Below, piece by piece: positions 23,142 to 31,690 of a stretch of 64,000 nt of DNA. The translations under genes were made by a program, and so were the position numbers. Source of the stretch: an uncultured Oscillospiraceae bacterium (GTDB lineage Bacteria > Bacillota > Clostridia > Oscillospirales > Acutalibacteraceae); NCBI GenBank assembly GCA_900544375.1, contig UQUZ01000006.1:1-64000 (forward strand), given 5' to 3'. Position 1 is the first letter of the stretch, and each line of letters begins with the position of its first letter. The notes below the pieces were generated by a model. That model was not told where the DNA came from and did not search any database. It saw only the letters and a program-made list of their open reading frames with translations.

Positions 23142-23990
23142 TTATGCGTTCCGGAACGTCTGCTCCAAAAAGTCCGCCACCGGGGCGATTGATTTATCGT
23201 CGGCAAGCTCTACCGCCCCTTGGTCGACGAGGCGGGCGGTTTTGCTGTCGATCGGCAGGCGGGCCAGCACCGGCACGCCAAGGGAGGCGGCAACTTCTTC
23301 CGCCTTACTCTCACCGAACAGCTCGATTTTTTTGCCGCAGTCCGGGCAGATGGCATAGCTCATATTCTCTACGATGCCGAGGATCGGGATGTTCATCATC
23401 TTGGCCATATGATAGGCCTTTTTGACGATCAGGGTAACCAGATCCTGCGGCGTGGTCACAACGATGATGCCGTCAAGCGGGAGGGATTGAAATACGGTCA
23501 GCGGCACGTCGCCCGTTCCGGGCGGCATATCGATGAACATATAGTCGATATCGCCCCATGCAACGTCCGTCCAGAATTGCTGGATTACACCGGAGATCAC
23601 CGGGCCGCGCCATACCACGGGCGCCTCGTCATCTTCCAGAAGAAGATTGACGGACATCACTTCAATGCCCATCTTGGATTTTTCCGGCAGGAGGCCGAGC
23701 TCGTTGCCCTTTGCCTTTTCCGTAATGCCGAAGGCTTTCGGGATGGAAGGGCCGGTCACATCCGCGTCAAACACGGCGGTTGCGTAGCCGCGCGATTGCA
23801 TTGCGCACGCAGTCAGAGAGGTGACGAGCGATTTGCCGACGCCGCCCTTCCCGCTGACAATGCCGATGACCTTGCGCACCGTGCTGTATTGGTTGAGCGG
23901 GATATGCATATCCTGTTGCCGGGAGGAGCAGTCCGCCCCGCAGCTCTCGCAATTTCCGCCGCAATCGGCTGGTTTTGTAGCTTCACTCAT
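23142..23990 (-). CDS. Mrp/NBP35-type P-loop ATPase (Fe-S cluster carrier)
   Basis: 282 residues. It opens with an N-terminal Cys motif CGGNCESCGADC (residues 10-21), then deviant Walker A GKGGVGKS, FDADVTGPSIPKAFG, and DYMFIDMPPGTGD. The CPDCGKK motif near residue 228 supplies the pair of cysteines that binds a bridging cluster in the dimer. It is a cytoplasmic scaffold/carrier for Fe-S cluster delivery. ATG 23990 follows AGGAG; the extended reading overlaps tadA and is rejected. It lies 19 nt after tadA, probably the same operon. Confidence 0.92.
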   Translation of the reverse strand: MSEATKPADCGGNCESCGADCSSRQQDMHIPLNQYSTVRKVIGIVSGKGGVGKSLVTSLTACAMQSRGYATAVFDADVTGPSIPKAFGITEKAKGNELGLLPEKSKMGIEVMSVNLLLEDDEAPVVWRGPVISGVIQQFWTDVAWGDIDYMFIDMPPGTGDVPLTVFQSLPLDGIIVVTTPQDLVTLIVKKAYHMAKMMNIPILGIVENMSYAICPDCGKKIELFGESKAEEVAASLGVPVLARLPIDSKTARLVDQGAVELADDKSIAPVADFLEQTFRNA

Positions 23991-24009
23991 GGTTTCAACA
24001 TCTCCTAAT

Positions 24010-24474
24010 TTATCTTTCACTTTTACGGCTTTCCCGCAGCCTGCGGAAAAAATCCGTGAGAAGGCTTGCGCATTCCTGCTCCATATAACCACCCTCCAGA
24101 ATGGGCTTGTGGTTGTATGGAAGGGCAAAAAGATCGACGACAGAACCGCACGAGCCGGCCTTTGCGTCATATGCGCCGAATACGACGCGTCTCATTCGTG
24201 CATTGATGAGCGCCCCGGTGCACATCGGGCAGGGCTCCAGTGTGACGTAGAGCGTGCACTCCCAAAGCCGCCAGCCGCCCAGTGTTTGGCACGCTTCAGC
24301 AATGGCTTCCAGTTCTGCATGGGCAAGGGCGTTTTTGCCCGTTTCCCGGCGGTTACGCCCCCGGCCGACGATGCCGCCCGCACGGGTGACAACAGCGCCT
24401 ACGGGCACTTCCCCCTCCAGCGCGGAAAGGCGGGCGAGAAGCATTGCTTCCCGCATGCAATCCTGATCCGTCAT
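24010..24474 (-). CDS. tadA: tRNA-specific adenosine deaminase
   Basis: Deaminates A34 to inosine in tRNA-Arg(ACG). 154 residues; zinc ligands H52 (in HAE, with catalytic E54) and C82/C85 in PCPMC. VPVGAVV and NARMRRVVFGAYDAKAG match TadA. ATG 24474 has a purine-rich GGGGGG tract 11 nt upstream. It sits between the CPBP protease gene and the Mrp-type gene, all on the same strand. Confidence 0.93.
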   Translation of the reverse strand: MTDQDCMREAMLLARLSALEGEVPVGAVVTRAGGIVGRGRNRRETGKNALAHAELEAIAEACQTLGGWRLWECTLYVTLEPCPMCTGALINARMRRVVFGAYDAKAGSCGSVVDLFALPYNHKPILEGGYMEQECASLLTDFFRRLRESRKSER

Positions 24475-24493
24475 AGCTCCATACGCCCCCCTT

Positions 24494-25609
24494 TCACATC
24501 GGGTGGGGGGCGGAGGCCTTTTGCGGGCTGAATGAGTAAACAAAGGCGACAATAGCCGCGATGAAGAAAAAAAGCGTAGGCAGCCTGGTGGAAAACGGCA
24601 CGTTGATATAATAGCGCGTGGACCAAACCATCATCGCCAGCGCCAACACCATCGGCGGGGTAAAGAGATAGGCGGCGCACTTTTCACCGCGGTGCAGCGG
24701 CACGCTGGAAAGAGGAAGCACAAACCGCATTTCTTTCTTCACCAAATAGACGAGCAATGCGGCTGCACCGGCCGCGATTACCACACCGATCAGAATAGCG
24801 GAAACAATTGCCGCTTTTCCCTCTGGGAGATAGGCGATTGCAATCGTTTGAATGACGCTGATGGAATTGTTAAGCAGATGGATCAGAATCCCTGTCCAGA
24901 GGGAACCGCTCGCAATGACAGCATAGCCCAGGCCGATGCCGGCGATGAAGGCGAAGGGGGCCTGCACCAGGTTCCCATGCATCAGCGCAAACACGAAGGC
25001 AGAGGTTAGTATGGCAAACCAATCCCCATATTTTCGCAAAGGCTGCATCACAACGCCCCGCATGGCGAATTCCTCCACAACTGCGGGCACAACAGCGCTC
25101 TGCACAAATAGGAGAACACAGCCCCAAACGCTTGCCGGCGCCTGCACCTCCGGCGCGCTCAGTTCAATGCCAAAGAGATTGAAAAAGAGAATCAGGCCGT
25201 TTGTCGCATAATTTCCCGCCATGCAGACGAGCAGCCCAATGAGCGCCAGCAGGATGGCACGCCATTTATTCTTGGGCGCGTTCAGCGGAATATCAGGCGT
25301 CTGCCGACGCAGAGCGAGAAGAAAATAGACAGCCAGGAACGGCAGCCCCACGCAAAAGATGGAAAACAGAATCCCATAGGCGTCCTGGAACAGAGCATCG
25401 TTTTGGTAGAGGTCGGCCAGCCCGAAAATCATCAAAATTGCAGAGAAAATCTGCTGCATCAGCATAAAGCCGAGCAGGCCGATCCCTGCAAAGATGCTCA
25501 ATGAGCGCAACGCCTTTTTGTTCTGTTGTGCCGCCGGGGAAGGAGACGGCTGAAAGCCGGCCGGATCGTAATTGTATCCATAGGGGGGAGGCGGGTAATA
25601 GCCATTCAT
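24494..25609 (-). CDS. CPBP family intramembrane metalloprotease
   Basis: 371 residues. A Pro/Tyr-rich cytoplasmic N-terminus (about 1-30) is followed by eight or more hydrophobic segments. The Abi/CAAX-protease motifs are present: EEFAMRG (motif 1, two Glu plus Arg), FALMHGN (motif 2, His) and HLLNNSIS (motif 3). Such proteins cleave within membranes or act in bacteriocin immunity; the target here is unknown. ATG 25609 with AGGGAG 9 nt upstream is preferred over TTG 25612. It is the first gene of a probable three-gene unit with tadA and the Mrp-type ATPase. Confidence 0.88.
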   Translation of the reverse strand: MNGYYPPPPYGYNYDPAGFQPSPSPAAQQNKKALRSLSIFAGIGLLGFMLMQQIFSAILMIFGLADLYQNDALFQDAYGILFSIFCVGLPFLAVYFLLALRRQTPDIPLNAPKNKWRAILLALIGLLVCMAGNYATNGLILFFNLFGIELSAPEVQAPASVWGCVLLFVQSAVVPAVVEEFAMRGVVMQPLRKYGDWFAILTSAFVFALMHGNLVQAPFAFIAGIGLGYAVIASGSLWTGILIHLLNNSISVIQTIAIAYLPEGKAAIVSAILIGVVIAAGAAALLVYLVKKEMRFVLPLSSVPLHRGEKCAAYLFTPPMVLALAMMVWSTRYYINVPFSTRLPTLFFFIAAIVAFVYSFSPQKASAPHPM

Positions 25610-25900
25610 CAATCAAAACTCCCTACTTGGTAATTTACCGCGTTATGGCTTTTTCCGCGCTCTGAAACGGCAAAAGGCCAATATATCTATTATAGCCGAT
25701 TTTGCGCGGAAATCAATGCCGAAAGCGTCATCAAGCATATGCAGGGGAATTGGATGTTGAGAGATGGGCAGAGGGGAAGCGGCAGACGGCGGGAATACGC
25801 TTTCTTTTCGCATTCATGCAGTAAAACGGATGGCGGGGATGCCCCCATATCGAAGCATCCCCGCTGATGGTGTTGGATCCATGAAAACTGGTGCAATATG

Positions 25901-26644
25901 CTATTGGATTTTTAGCGCGTCTAAAATCTGCCGCTTATACTCCATAAACTCCTGTGAAGCTGTAAAGCGCGTTGTGCGCGGGCGTGGATGCCGGATCGTC
26001 AGCTCCTGCGTGATCCGCCCCGGCGCGCCGGACATGATATAAATGCGGTCAGAGAGGAAAATCGCTTCATCAATATCGTGCGTGATGAATATAGCCGACA
26101 TATGCAGGCTGCTCATCATCTCCAAATACCATAGATGAAGCTGCGATTTTGTAATTGCGTCCACCGCGCTGAAGGGCTCGTCCAGCAGGGCCACTTCGCT
26201 GTTAAAGAGATAGGTGCGGTAAAGCGCCGCGCGCTGCCGCATGCCGCCCGAGAGCTGGCCGGGATATTTGCGCTCCGTCCCTTCCAGACCGAATTCTGCA
26301 AGGCCGGAGCTGACCTGCTGCCGCGCCTGTTTGCGCGGCACCCCTTTGAGCACAAGCGGAAGGGCAATATTATCTACAATCCGCTTGTGCGGCAGGAGCA
26401 GATCCTTTTGCTGCATGTAGCTAATGCGGCCCGTTTGGCCTGTAATATCCTCCTTGCCCAACAGAACCCGGCCGCTGTCCGGCACGACAAGCCCGGAGAG
26501 GACGTTAAAAAACGTGCTTTTCCCCACGCCGCTAACGCCTAACAGGCAGATCAGCTCATCCTCGTGCAGCGTCAGGCTGACATCCTGGATGATCGTAGTG
26601 CCGTCAAAGCTTTTTGTAATGTGTTCTGCCCGCAGCCGGTCCAT
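25901..26644 (-). CDS. thiZ: ABC transporter ATPase for thiamine precursor (ThiZ-like)
   Basis: 247 residues of the SsuB/TauB/ThiZ group. Walker A GVSGVGKST, signature LSGGMRQRAA, Walker B ALLDEPFSAVDA and the switch FITHDIDEA are all present. GAGG is 7 nt before ATG 26644. It is the last gene of the TPP-riboswitch operon; its partners are ThiY-like and ThiX-like proteins. No clear terminator follows in the 290 nt before the CPBP gene. Confidence 0.88.
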   Translation of the reverse strand: MDRLRAEHITKSFDGTTIIQDVSLTLHEDELICLLGVSGVGKSTFFNVLSGLVVPDSGRVLLGKEDITGQTGRISYMQQKDLLLPHKRIVDNIALPLVLKGVPRKQARQQVSSGLAEFGLEGTERKYPGQLSGGMRQRAALYRTYLFNSEVALLDEPFSAVDAITKSQLHLWYLEMMSSLHMSAIFITHDIDEAIFLSDRIYIMSGAPGRITQELTIRHPRPRTTRFTASQEFMEYKRQILDALKIQ

Positions 26645-26673
26645 TTCAGCGCCTCGTTTCACGATGGAGTTTG

Positions 26674-27678
26674 TCAGTTCAAATAGTCGTTGGTAAAGCC
26701 CTTGCCGTCCGGAATCTCCTTGGCGATCACCTTGTTTTCATACAGCCAGTCATAAAAAGCGTCCCAGCGCTTCTGGTCAAATTCGCCCCAGCGCTCTACC
26801 TCGGCTTTATACTGCGAGGCCAGGTATTTCTGGCTGGCCACGGCGATCTCTTTGTCCGTCTCCGGCGCATATTCGCACAGGATGGCGGCAGCCTCTTCCG
26901 GATGCTCGATGCTGTATTCATACCCTAGGCGGGCAGCTTTCAGGAATGCCTTGGCCTGATCGGGATGTTCCTTAAGGAAGCTGTCGTTTGCAATCAGAAT
27001 GGGCGTGTAGAAATCGAGAGCGGGGTTGATATCTTTAAAGGCGAAGTAGTTGGTATCCAAGCCTTTGACCTCGGTTGCGATGCCATCCCAGGCATAATAG
27101 ATCCAAACGGCGTCGATGTTCGTCTGCAAGGCGGTCACAACGTCCTGGGCGGAGTTATAGATCATTTCGACCTGCTCAAAGTTGCCGCCGTCTTTTTCAA
27201 TCACGTCCTTCAGAATCGCTTTTTCGATCGGAGTGTTCCACGATGCATAGGTGTGGCCTGCCATCCCCTTCGGGGAAGTAATATTGTTTTTCTTCAGCGA
27301 GATGATGCCGGAGGTGTTGTGCTGAATCAGCGCCGCAACAGCGGTGATGGGCAGCGGAGACTCAGCGGTCAGTGCGCTGGCCACATTCTCCTGAAAGCTT
27401 ACGCCGAACTGCGCTTTGCCGGAAGCAACGAGCGCTTCCGCGCCATCCTCAGGCGGCTGCTCAATGGTAATCTCTAGGCCGTTATCCGCAAAGTAACCAT
27501 TTTTCTGGGCAACGTAGAGGCCGGTGTGGTTGGTATTGGGCGTCCAGTCCAGCACAACGGTGATTTTTGCTTTTTCCTGTGCGCCCGGGGCTTTTTCGTC
27601 CTTTGTGCATCCGGCAAAAGCGGCCAGGATACAGGCAACGGCCATCACAAGCGCTAAAATGCGTTTTATTAACTTCAT
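26674..27678 (-). CDS. thiY: Thiamine-precursor (HMP) binding lipoprotein (ThiY-like)
   Basis: 334 residues. The lipoprotein signal ends in FAGC (C24). The mature N-terminus KITVVLDWTPNTNHTGLYVA is the signature of NMT1/THI5-like solute receptors that bind formylaminopyrimidine or hydroxymethylpyrimidine. ATG 27678 is used because AAGGAG lies 10 nt upstream; ATG 27687 is too close. Its place under a TPP riboswitch supports a pyrimidine precursor as ligand. Confidence 0.9.
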   Translation of the reverse strand: MKLIKRILALVMAVACILAAFAGCTKDEKAPGAQEKAKITVVLDWTPNTNHTGLYVAQKNGYFADNGLEITIEQPPEDGAEALVASGKAQFGVSFQENVASALTAESPLPITAVAALIQHNTSGIISLKKNNITSPKGMAGHTYASWNTPIEKAILKDVIEKDGGNFEQVEMIYNSAQDVVTALQTNIDAVWIYYAWDGIATEVKGLDTNYFAFKDINPALDFYTPILIANDSFLKEHPDQAKAFLKAARLGYEYSIEHPEEAAAILCEYAPETDKEIAVASQKYLASQYKAEVERWGEFDQKRWDAFYDWLYENKVIAKEIPDGKGFTNDYLN

Positions 27679-27718
27679 TAATCTCATTCTCCTTTTTATG
27701 TGCTAAATAGCGGCTTTG

Positions 27719-28489
27719 CTATGTTTTCTTGATCTGCCGCCAGGGCGTCGTCTTTTTTTCCAGCAGGTTGGTCAGCCCGATCAGCAGCAGGCTGATTGCG
27801 ACGACCAGAAAGATCACGGCGAACATATCGCTATACGCGAAGGACTTGCGCGCACGGGTCATATATACGCCAAGCCCGCTGCTGCCGCCGAGCCATTCCG
27901 CTATGACCGCCCCCACGATGGAGAAGGATACGGAAATTTTTAGCCCGGAAAAAAAGCTTGGCATTGCGCCCGGCAGCTTGATATGCCAAAAGATTTGCGC
28001 CCGGTTCGCCCCCATCGCGCGCAGAAGGCTGATCTGATCTGCATCTGCGGCCCGCAGCCCATCCAATAATCCGACCGCCACAGGGAAAAAGCAGACGATG
28101 ATCACCAGAACCACCTTCGGCGTCATATCGTAGCCGAGCCACAGCACCAAAAGCGGGGCGATTGCAACCGCAGGGATCGCCTGCGTGATGACAAGCAGCG
28201 GATAGGTCATTTTATAAACGACGTGAAAGCGATCCATCACCACCGCGATCACAAAGGCCAGCACAACACCGATCACAAGGCCGAGCAGCGCTTCGATCAG
28301 TGAAGTTTTCGCATGCCCCATCAAGATGGAAAAGGACCCGGCAAACGCCCGGCAGACAGCTAGGGGGGACGGCAGCATATAATCGGCCACAATGCCAAAG
28401 GAGCACAGCGCCTGCCAGAGCAGCAGGATGATCGCAATGCCTAAAACGGAGTAGAGCTTATTCGTGATGCTTTTTAACTTTTTTCTCAA
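27719..28489 (-). CDS. thiX: ABC transporter permease for thiamine precursor (ThiX-like)
   Basis: 256 residues, six membrane segments, with the EAA-type loop LRAMGANRAQIFWHIKLPGAMP of the BPD-transporter family. TTG 28489 has GGAG 9 nt upstream and lies inside the end of the preceding gene (32-nt overlap), so translation is coupled. Confidence 0.88.
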   Translation of the reverse strand: MRKKLKSITNKLYSVLGIAIILLLWQALCSFGIVADYMLPSPLAVCRAFAGSFSILMGHAKTSLIEALLGLVIGVVLAFVIAVVMDRFHVVYKMTYPLLVITQAIPAVAIAPLLVLWLGYDMTPKVVLVIIVCFFPVAVGLLDGLRAADADQISLLRAMGANRAQIFWHIKLPGAMPSFFSGLKISVSFSIVGAVIAEWLGGSSGLGVYMTRARKSFAYSDMFAVIFLVVAISLLLIGLTNLLEKKTTPWRQIKKT

Positions 28490-28748
28490 TGGTCCACACT
28501 CCGTCCGGCTTGTAATTGATCTTCACATAGGACATTACGCTTGGCGCGCCCGCGCGGATGCAGATAAGCTGGCATTCCTTCACAATTTCCATGAGCTGGT
28601 CGTAATCGCCCTCAATTGTGGTTTCAAAAGGGCTGACATAGGTGTTAAGGCCGCTTGATTTGATGTAGGCAATCACCTCGTCAACAATCCGGATGACGTC
28701 TTCGCCCTCCACGCTGGGCAGAACCTGAATGGCTACGCTTGCATTCAT
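28458..28748 (-). CDS. Small thiamine-binding-type protein (YqgV/MTH1187 family)
   Basis: 96 residues. SVAIQVLPS, then YIKSSGLNTYVSPFETTIEGDYDQLMEIVKEC and the final strand match the MTH1187/YkoF-like thiamine-binding fold (ferredoxin-like dimer). CAGGAGG precedes ATG 28748. It is the first gene behind the TPP riboswitch, so it may bind thiamine or HMP in the cytoplasm as a carrier or sensor for the ABC importer. Confidence 0.85.
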   Translation of the reverse strand: MNASVAIQVLPSVEGEDVIRIVDEVIAYIKSSGLNTYVSPFETTIEGDYDQLMEIVKECQLICIRAGAPSVMSYVKINYKPDGVWTIEKKVKKHHE

Positions 28749-28830
28749 TTGCTTTTCCTCCTGTTTCTTGGTTGGAATCCGTTGCCTTCCAGCCTCATGC
28801 TTTCCATTGCCGAAAGGCAGCCAAATAAAA

Positions 28831-28855
28831 CAAAAACCCGCTGTGTAACAGCGGG
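28831..28855 (-). terminator. TPP riboswitch expression-platform terminator
   Basis: On the minus strand CCCGCTGT/ACAGCGGG followed by TTTTTGTTTT. It lies between the aptamer and the first gene. Confidence 0.8.
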
Positions 28856-28871
28856 AGTGAAAAAACGGCTC

Positions 28872-28957
28872 TCTATAACTCCCTACGCTGGCATGATCCA
28901 GATCAGGTTCGAGGGTCGAAGGCATGCCTTCCTCTCAGCCGCTGGCGGCTCCCCTGT
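28872..28957 (-). ncRNA. TPP riboswitch (THI box)
   Basis: Minus strand GGGGAGCC...GCTGAGAGG, then ACCCTCGAACCTGATCTGG and ATCATGCCAGCGTAGGGAG, matching the conserved THI-box arms. TPP binding would favour the terminator 20 nt downstream and shut off the thiamine-precursor transporter. Confidence 0.95.
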
Positions 28958-28979
28958 TTTTGTTATTTTGGCTGAGCCT

Positions 28980-29008
28980 AGAATAGCACACTTTATTGGG
29001 GTTGTCAA
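28980..29008 (-). promoter_or_regulatory. Promoter of the TPP-riboswitch operon
   Basis: Minus strand TTGACA (29008-29003), 17-nt spacer, TATTCT (28985-28980), ending about 20 nt before the aptamer. Confidence 0.75.
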
Positions 29009-29055
29009 ACCGGCGCGGCATACCAAACGCTTAAAATCAAAATAAAAAATGTAGG

Positions 29056-29085
29056 ACCCCCAAATCCGGCGCGTCTGCTCCGAAC
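29056..29085 (+). promoter_or_regulatory. Candidate SigI-dependent autoregulatory promoter
   Basis: ACCCCC (29056-29061) and CGAAC (29081-29085) separated by 19 nt. SigI promoters in B. subtilis and C. thermocellum use ACCCCC-like -35 and CGAA-like -10 boxes. The location upstream of sigI fits autoregulation. The spacing match is from memory, so this is an inference. Confidence 0.45.
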
Positions 29086-29140
29086 GATATCAAAAGAAAG
29101 TATGCGGCCAAAGCCCGTTTTCAAACGCGGCGTTTTCCTG

Positions 29141-29146
29141 TATAAT
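29141..29146 (+). promoter_or_regulatory. Candidate sigma-A -10 box for sigI
   Basis: TATAAT preceded by TG-free spacer and a weak TTTTCA at the -35 position. It could give basal sigI expression. Confidence 0.4.
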
Positions 29147-29200
29147 GGGCCGGTAAGCTTTGATCAACAACGGAGTTTGAATAGACAGGAGGCGCCGCCT

Positions 29201-29902
29201 ATGGGGCAAACGCTTGCAGATCGGGTGCTGATCGCAAAATCTTCCGATGGGGAGATGAACGATCTGCTCAGGGAATACCGCCCATTTATCCTATCAGCCG
29301 TGCTGACAAATAGCCCGAAGGCCGAAGAGGATTATGTGCAGGCCGGTATGTTGGCCTTTGCACAGGCGGTGCGTACCTTTGAGCCGGGGAAGGGAAGTTT
29401 TCTCTCCTTTGCAAAGCTGCTCATTTCCCGGCGGGTGATTGACTGCATCCGGCAGGATACGGCGCACCCGGAGCTGCCCCTTCTGGATCAAGAGGATGAG
29501 GAGAGCCGGAGCCTGATCGATGTGGTATCACGGCATACCTACGATCTGCAAAGCGAGCAGGAAGCCCGGCGGGAAGAAATCCTGCTGCTGACGCAGGAGC
29601 TGCGGGAATGGTCGCTCTCATTCCAAGATTTGTCTGCCGCAACCCCGCGCCATGCTTCCACGCGAAAAGCGTGCAAAGAGGCGGTGCGCATGCTGTTGCA
29701 GGATGAGGAGATGCTGGAGGCGTTCCGCCGCAAAAAGAAAGTGCCAATCAAGGCGCTCGCCAAAAGGCTGGGAATGAAGCCCAAGGTGCTGGAGGATCAC
29801 CGCAGGTATCTTGTGGCGGCAGTGCTGGTGCACAGCGGGGATTACCCATTTATCCGGGAATATATTCGGCTGGACAGCACGGAAGGAGGGGAAGGGCTGT
29901 GA
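29201..29902 (+). CDS. sigI: RNA polymerase sigma factor SigI
   Basis: 233 residues. The N-terminal sigma-2 region has FILSAVLTNSPKAEEDYVQAGMLAFAQAVRTFEPGKGSF spread over the family pattern, and the C-terminal SigI-specific domain ends with KRLGMKPKVLEDHRRYLVAAVLV. AGGAGG is 8 nt before ATG 29201. It overlaps the anti-sigma gene by 4 nt. SigI factors respond to heat or to extracellular polysaccharide through their RsgI partner. Confidence 0.92.
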   Translation: MGQTLADRVLIAKSSDGEMNDLLREYRPFILSAVLTNSPKAEEDYVQAGMLAFAQAVRTFEPGKGSFLSFAKLLISRRVIDCIRQDTAHPELPLLDQEDEESRSLIDVVSRHTYDLQSEQEARREEILLLTQELREWSLSFQDLSAATPRHASTRKACKEAVRMLLQDEEMLEAFRRKKKVPIKALAKRLGMKPKVLEDHRRYLVAAVLVHSGDYPFIREYIRLDSTEGGEGL

Positions 29903-31485
29903 ATCGATTTTTAATTTTGGAGATAAACGAAGGATGCGCGGCCCTGCTTACAGCGGACGGCGAATTCCGAACAGTGCCTGCGCAGCCCGGATGGGTGGCC
30001 GGCATGGAGCTGGATGCCGCCTGCTTAGAGCTTGCTGAAGAGAAGCCGGAGAGTAAAGCGGAAACAGTGCGAGGGCGCAGCCGTATCGTAGTAATGCGGC
30101 GCGTCAGGAGGTGGACTGTTGCGATTGCTGCCTGCCTGTTGCTGCTCATCGGCGTGCAGCAGGGCTACCGTGTGCTTTCAACGGCAGATGCAAGCGTGGA
30201 AATTGCGATTAATCCGGTTGTGCGCATTGAGCTTAACCGCCTGGGGCGCGTGGTGGGGCTTATCGGCGTGAATGAGGATGGCAAGGAACTGCTCCGCAAG
30301 ACGGAGAGCGCAAACAGCAGCGCACAGGAGACGCTGCGGGCGATTCTTAACCAAGCGATTGCGGATGGCTATCTATCCGAAGAGGGGCGCGATGTGCTCA
30401 TTGCTGTGGCCGGGGCAACAGGGCAGAGGACGGATCAGTTGGAGCAGGAGATGGTAAACACGGCCAGCCAGGTTTTTGAAGAGCAGGGGGTTCAGCCGAA
30501 CGTATCCGTCAAAAAGCATTCCTTTGATTCCACCCAACAGATGCGCGCCTATATTGATTCTCTCGTAGCGCAGGGGCTAGAGCTGGAGGAGGCATATCAA
30601 AAGGCGGGCCTGGGGGAGGATTTTCTCGATTTGATGGGCGTGCGTGTGCACAAAAACGGCAATATTGAGCTGCGGTTTACACAGGATTTCACGCTGACCG
30701 GGAGGGAATCCATTGCCATCACCCCTGCGGGGGGAGAGGCCATCACCCCGCGCCTCGTCGAAGTGAAGGATGACCGCTTTTCCATTGTGGCGGATGGTTT
30801 GGCAGCGGGGGAAGCCTGTACGGTGCGCGTGACTGGTATGATAGATGCACAGGGCGTGGAACGCTCTTTCACGGCGAATTTTTGCAATCAAAAGGGTCGT
30901 TATGCGCGTTTTGAGGAGACGGAGGATCGTGAAAAGCTGGAGCGCCTAGCGGGCGGACAATTTCGCATCCGCTTCGACGGCGCAGAAGAAACCGGAAGAA
31001 CCGGCGCGGAGCGCGCCATCTTTCTCACGCGCGAGGGAAATGCGATAGCTTGTAAAATAGCAGGCTATGAGAGTGGCTACTGGTACCTTGAGGCGGCGGA
31101 TTTACCGCTTGGTGAGATCATCAGTGTGGCGCTCTTGCATGTGCAGGGGAAGAAGGGCGCGGAAACGCTCTATGGCGATTTTATCGTCCGCGAGGCGGAA
31201 TTGCCTGTATTCGACCGCACGGAATACAAGGCGGAGGGGGATTACGTGGAGATCGAATTCACGGAGGATTTTGCGTGGCGGGAGGATCTTTCCGTCACCG
31301 CTGTTTCCCCCGATGGAAAACGCTTTGCCGGGACAATTGTGGAAGGGCCGGATGGCGATGAAATGAAGGTTCGTTTTCAAGGCCTTCTGGAAGGGCAGGC
31401 CTATCGTTTGGAGGTCAGAGGCACGCCGTTTCATATTGTGATTACAGGGAAAATGATTGCTTCAGACGGCGCAAAGGTAGAATAA
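29899..31485 (+). CDS. rsgI: Anti-sigma factor RsgI with an unassigned ectodomain
   Basis: 528 residues. The cytoplasmic RsgI_N domain (about 1-55) should bind SigI; one membrane helix spans about 72-88. The juxtamembrane domain SVEIAINPVVRIELNRLG contains N105-P106, the bond reported to autocleave in RsgI proteins to permit signalling. A helical region follows (to about 240). The last 280 residues are beta-rich, apparently three related sandwich units (ITPAGGEAITPRLVEVKDDRF; REGNAIACKIAGY; VSPDGKRFAGTIVEG), not a carbohydrate-binding or glycosidase domain I recognise. GTG start, translationally coupled to sigI. The stimulus is unknown. Confidence 0.88.
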   Translation: MNRFLILEINEGCAALLTADGEFRTVPAQPGWVAGMELDAACLELAEEKPESKAETVRGRSRIVVMRRVRRWTVAIAACLLLLIGVQQGYRVLSTADASVEIAINPVVRIELNRLGRVVGLIGVNEDGKELLRKTESANSSAQETLRAILNQAIADGYLSEEGRDVLIAVAGATGQRTDQLEQEMVNTASQVFEEQGVQPNVSVKKHSFDSTQQMRAYIDSLVAQGLELEEAYQKAGLGEDFLDLMGVRVHKNGNIELRFTQDFTLTGRESIAITPAGGEAITPRLVEVKDDRFSIVADGLAAGEACTVRVTGMIDAQGVERSFTANFCNQKGRYARFEETEDREKLERLAGGQFRIRFDGAEETGRTGAERAIFLTREGNAIACKIAGYESGYWYLEAADLPLGEIISVALLHVQGKKGAETLYGDFIVREAELPVFDRTEYKAEGDYVEIEFTEDFAWREDLSVTAVSPDGKRFAGTIVEGPDGDEMKVRFQGLLEGQAYRLEVRGTPFHIVITGKMIASDGAKVE

Positions 31486-31501
31486 CAGATTTTGTGAATG
31501 G

Positions 31502-31530
31502 CGGGAGCGGCGCGCGCCGCTCCCTTTTTA
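31502..31530 (+). terminator. Terminator of sigI-rsgI
   Basis: GGGAGCGGCGC / GCGCCGCTCCC perfect stem followed by TTTTTA. Confidence 0.85.
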
Positions 31531-31594
31531 TCTTGAAGGGAAAGGGTGCTCTTCAATATCTAACAAAAATTTAATATTGATACAAAATAATCCG

Positions 31595-31623
31595 TTGCAA
31601 TACCTACAAAAAATTGCTATACT
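31595..31623 (+). promoter_or_regulatory. Promoter of the MFS transporter gene
   Basis: TTGCAA (31595-31600), 17-nt spacer, TATACT (31618-31623). Confidence 0.65.
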
Positions 31624-31690
31624 AGATGCAGGTTTCATCCCCCCATCGGAAGCACACTGCTTTCAATTTAGATGCAAAGGAAGAATGGTA

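Noticed and set aside
23220..24008. 262-codon + strand frame opposite the Mrp-type gene
   Set aside because: Entirely antisense to a gene with strong Fe-S and P-loop motifs; no RBS or recognisable domain.
24494..25609. CPBP protease as a bacteriocin immunity gene
   Set aside because: No bacteriocin precursor, double-glycine leader peptide or export gene nearby; it is grouped with tadA and the Mrp-type ATPase instead.
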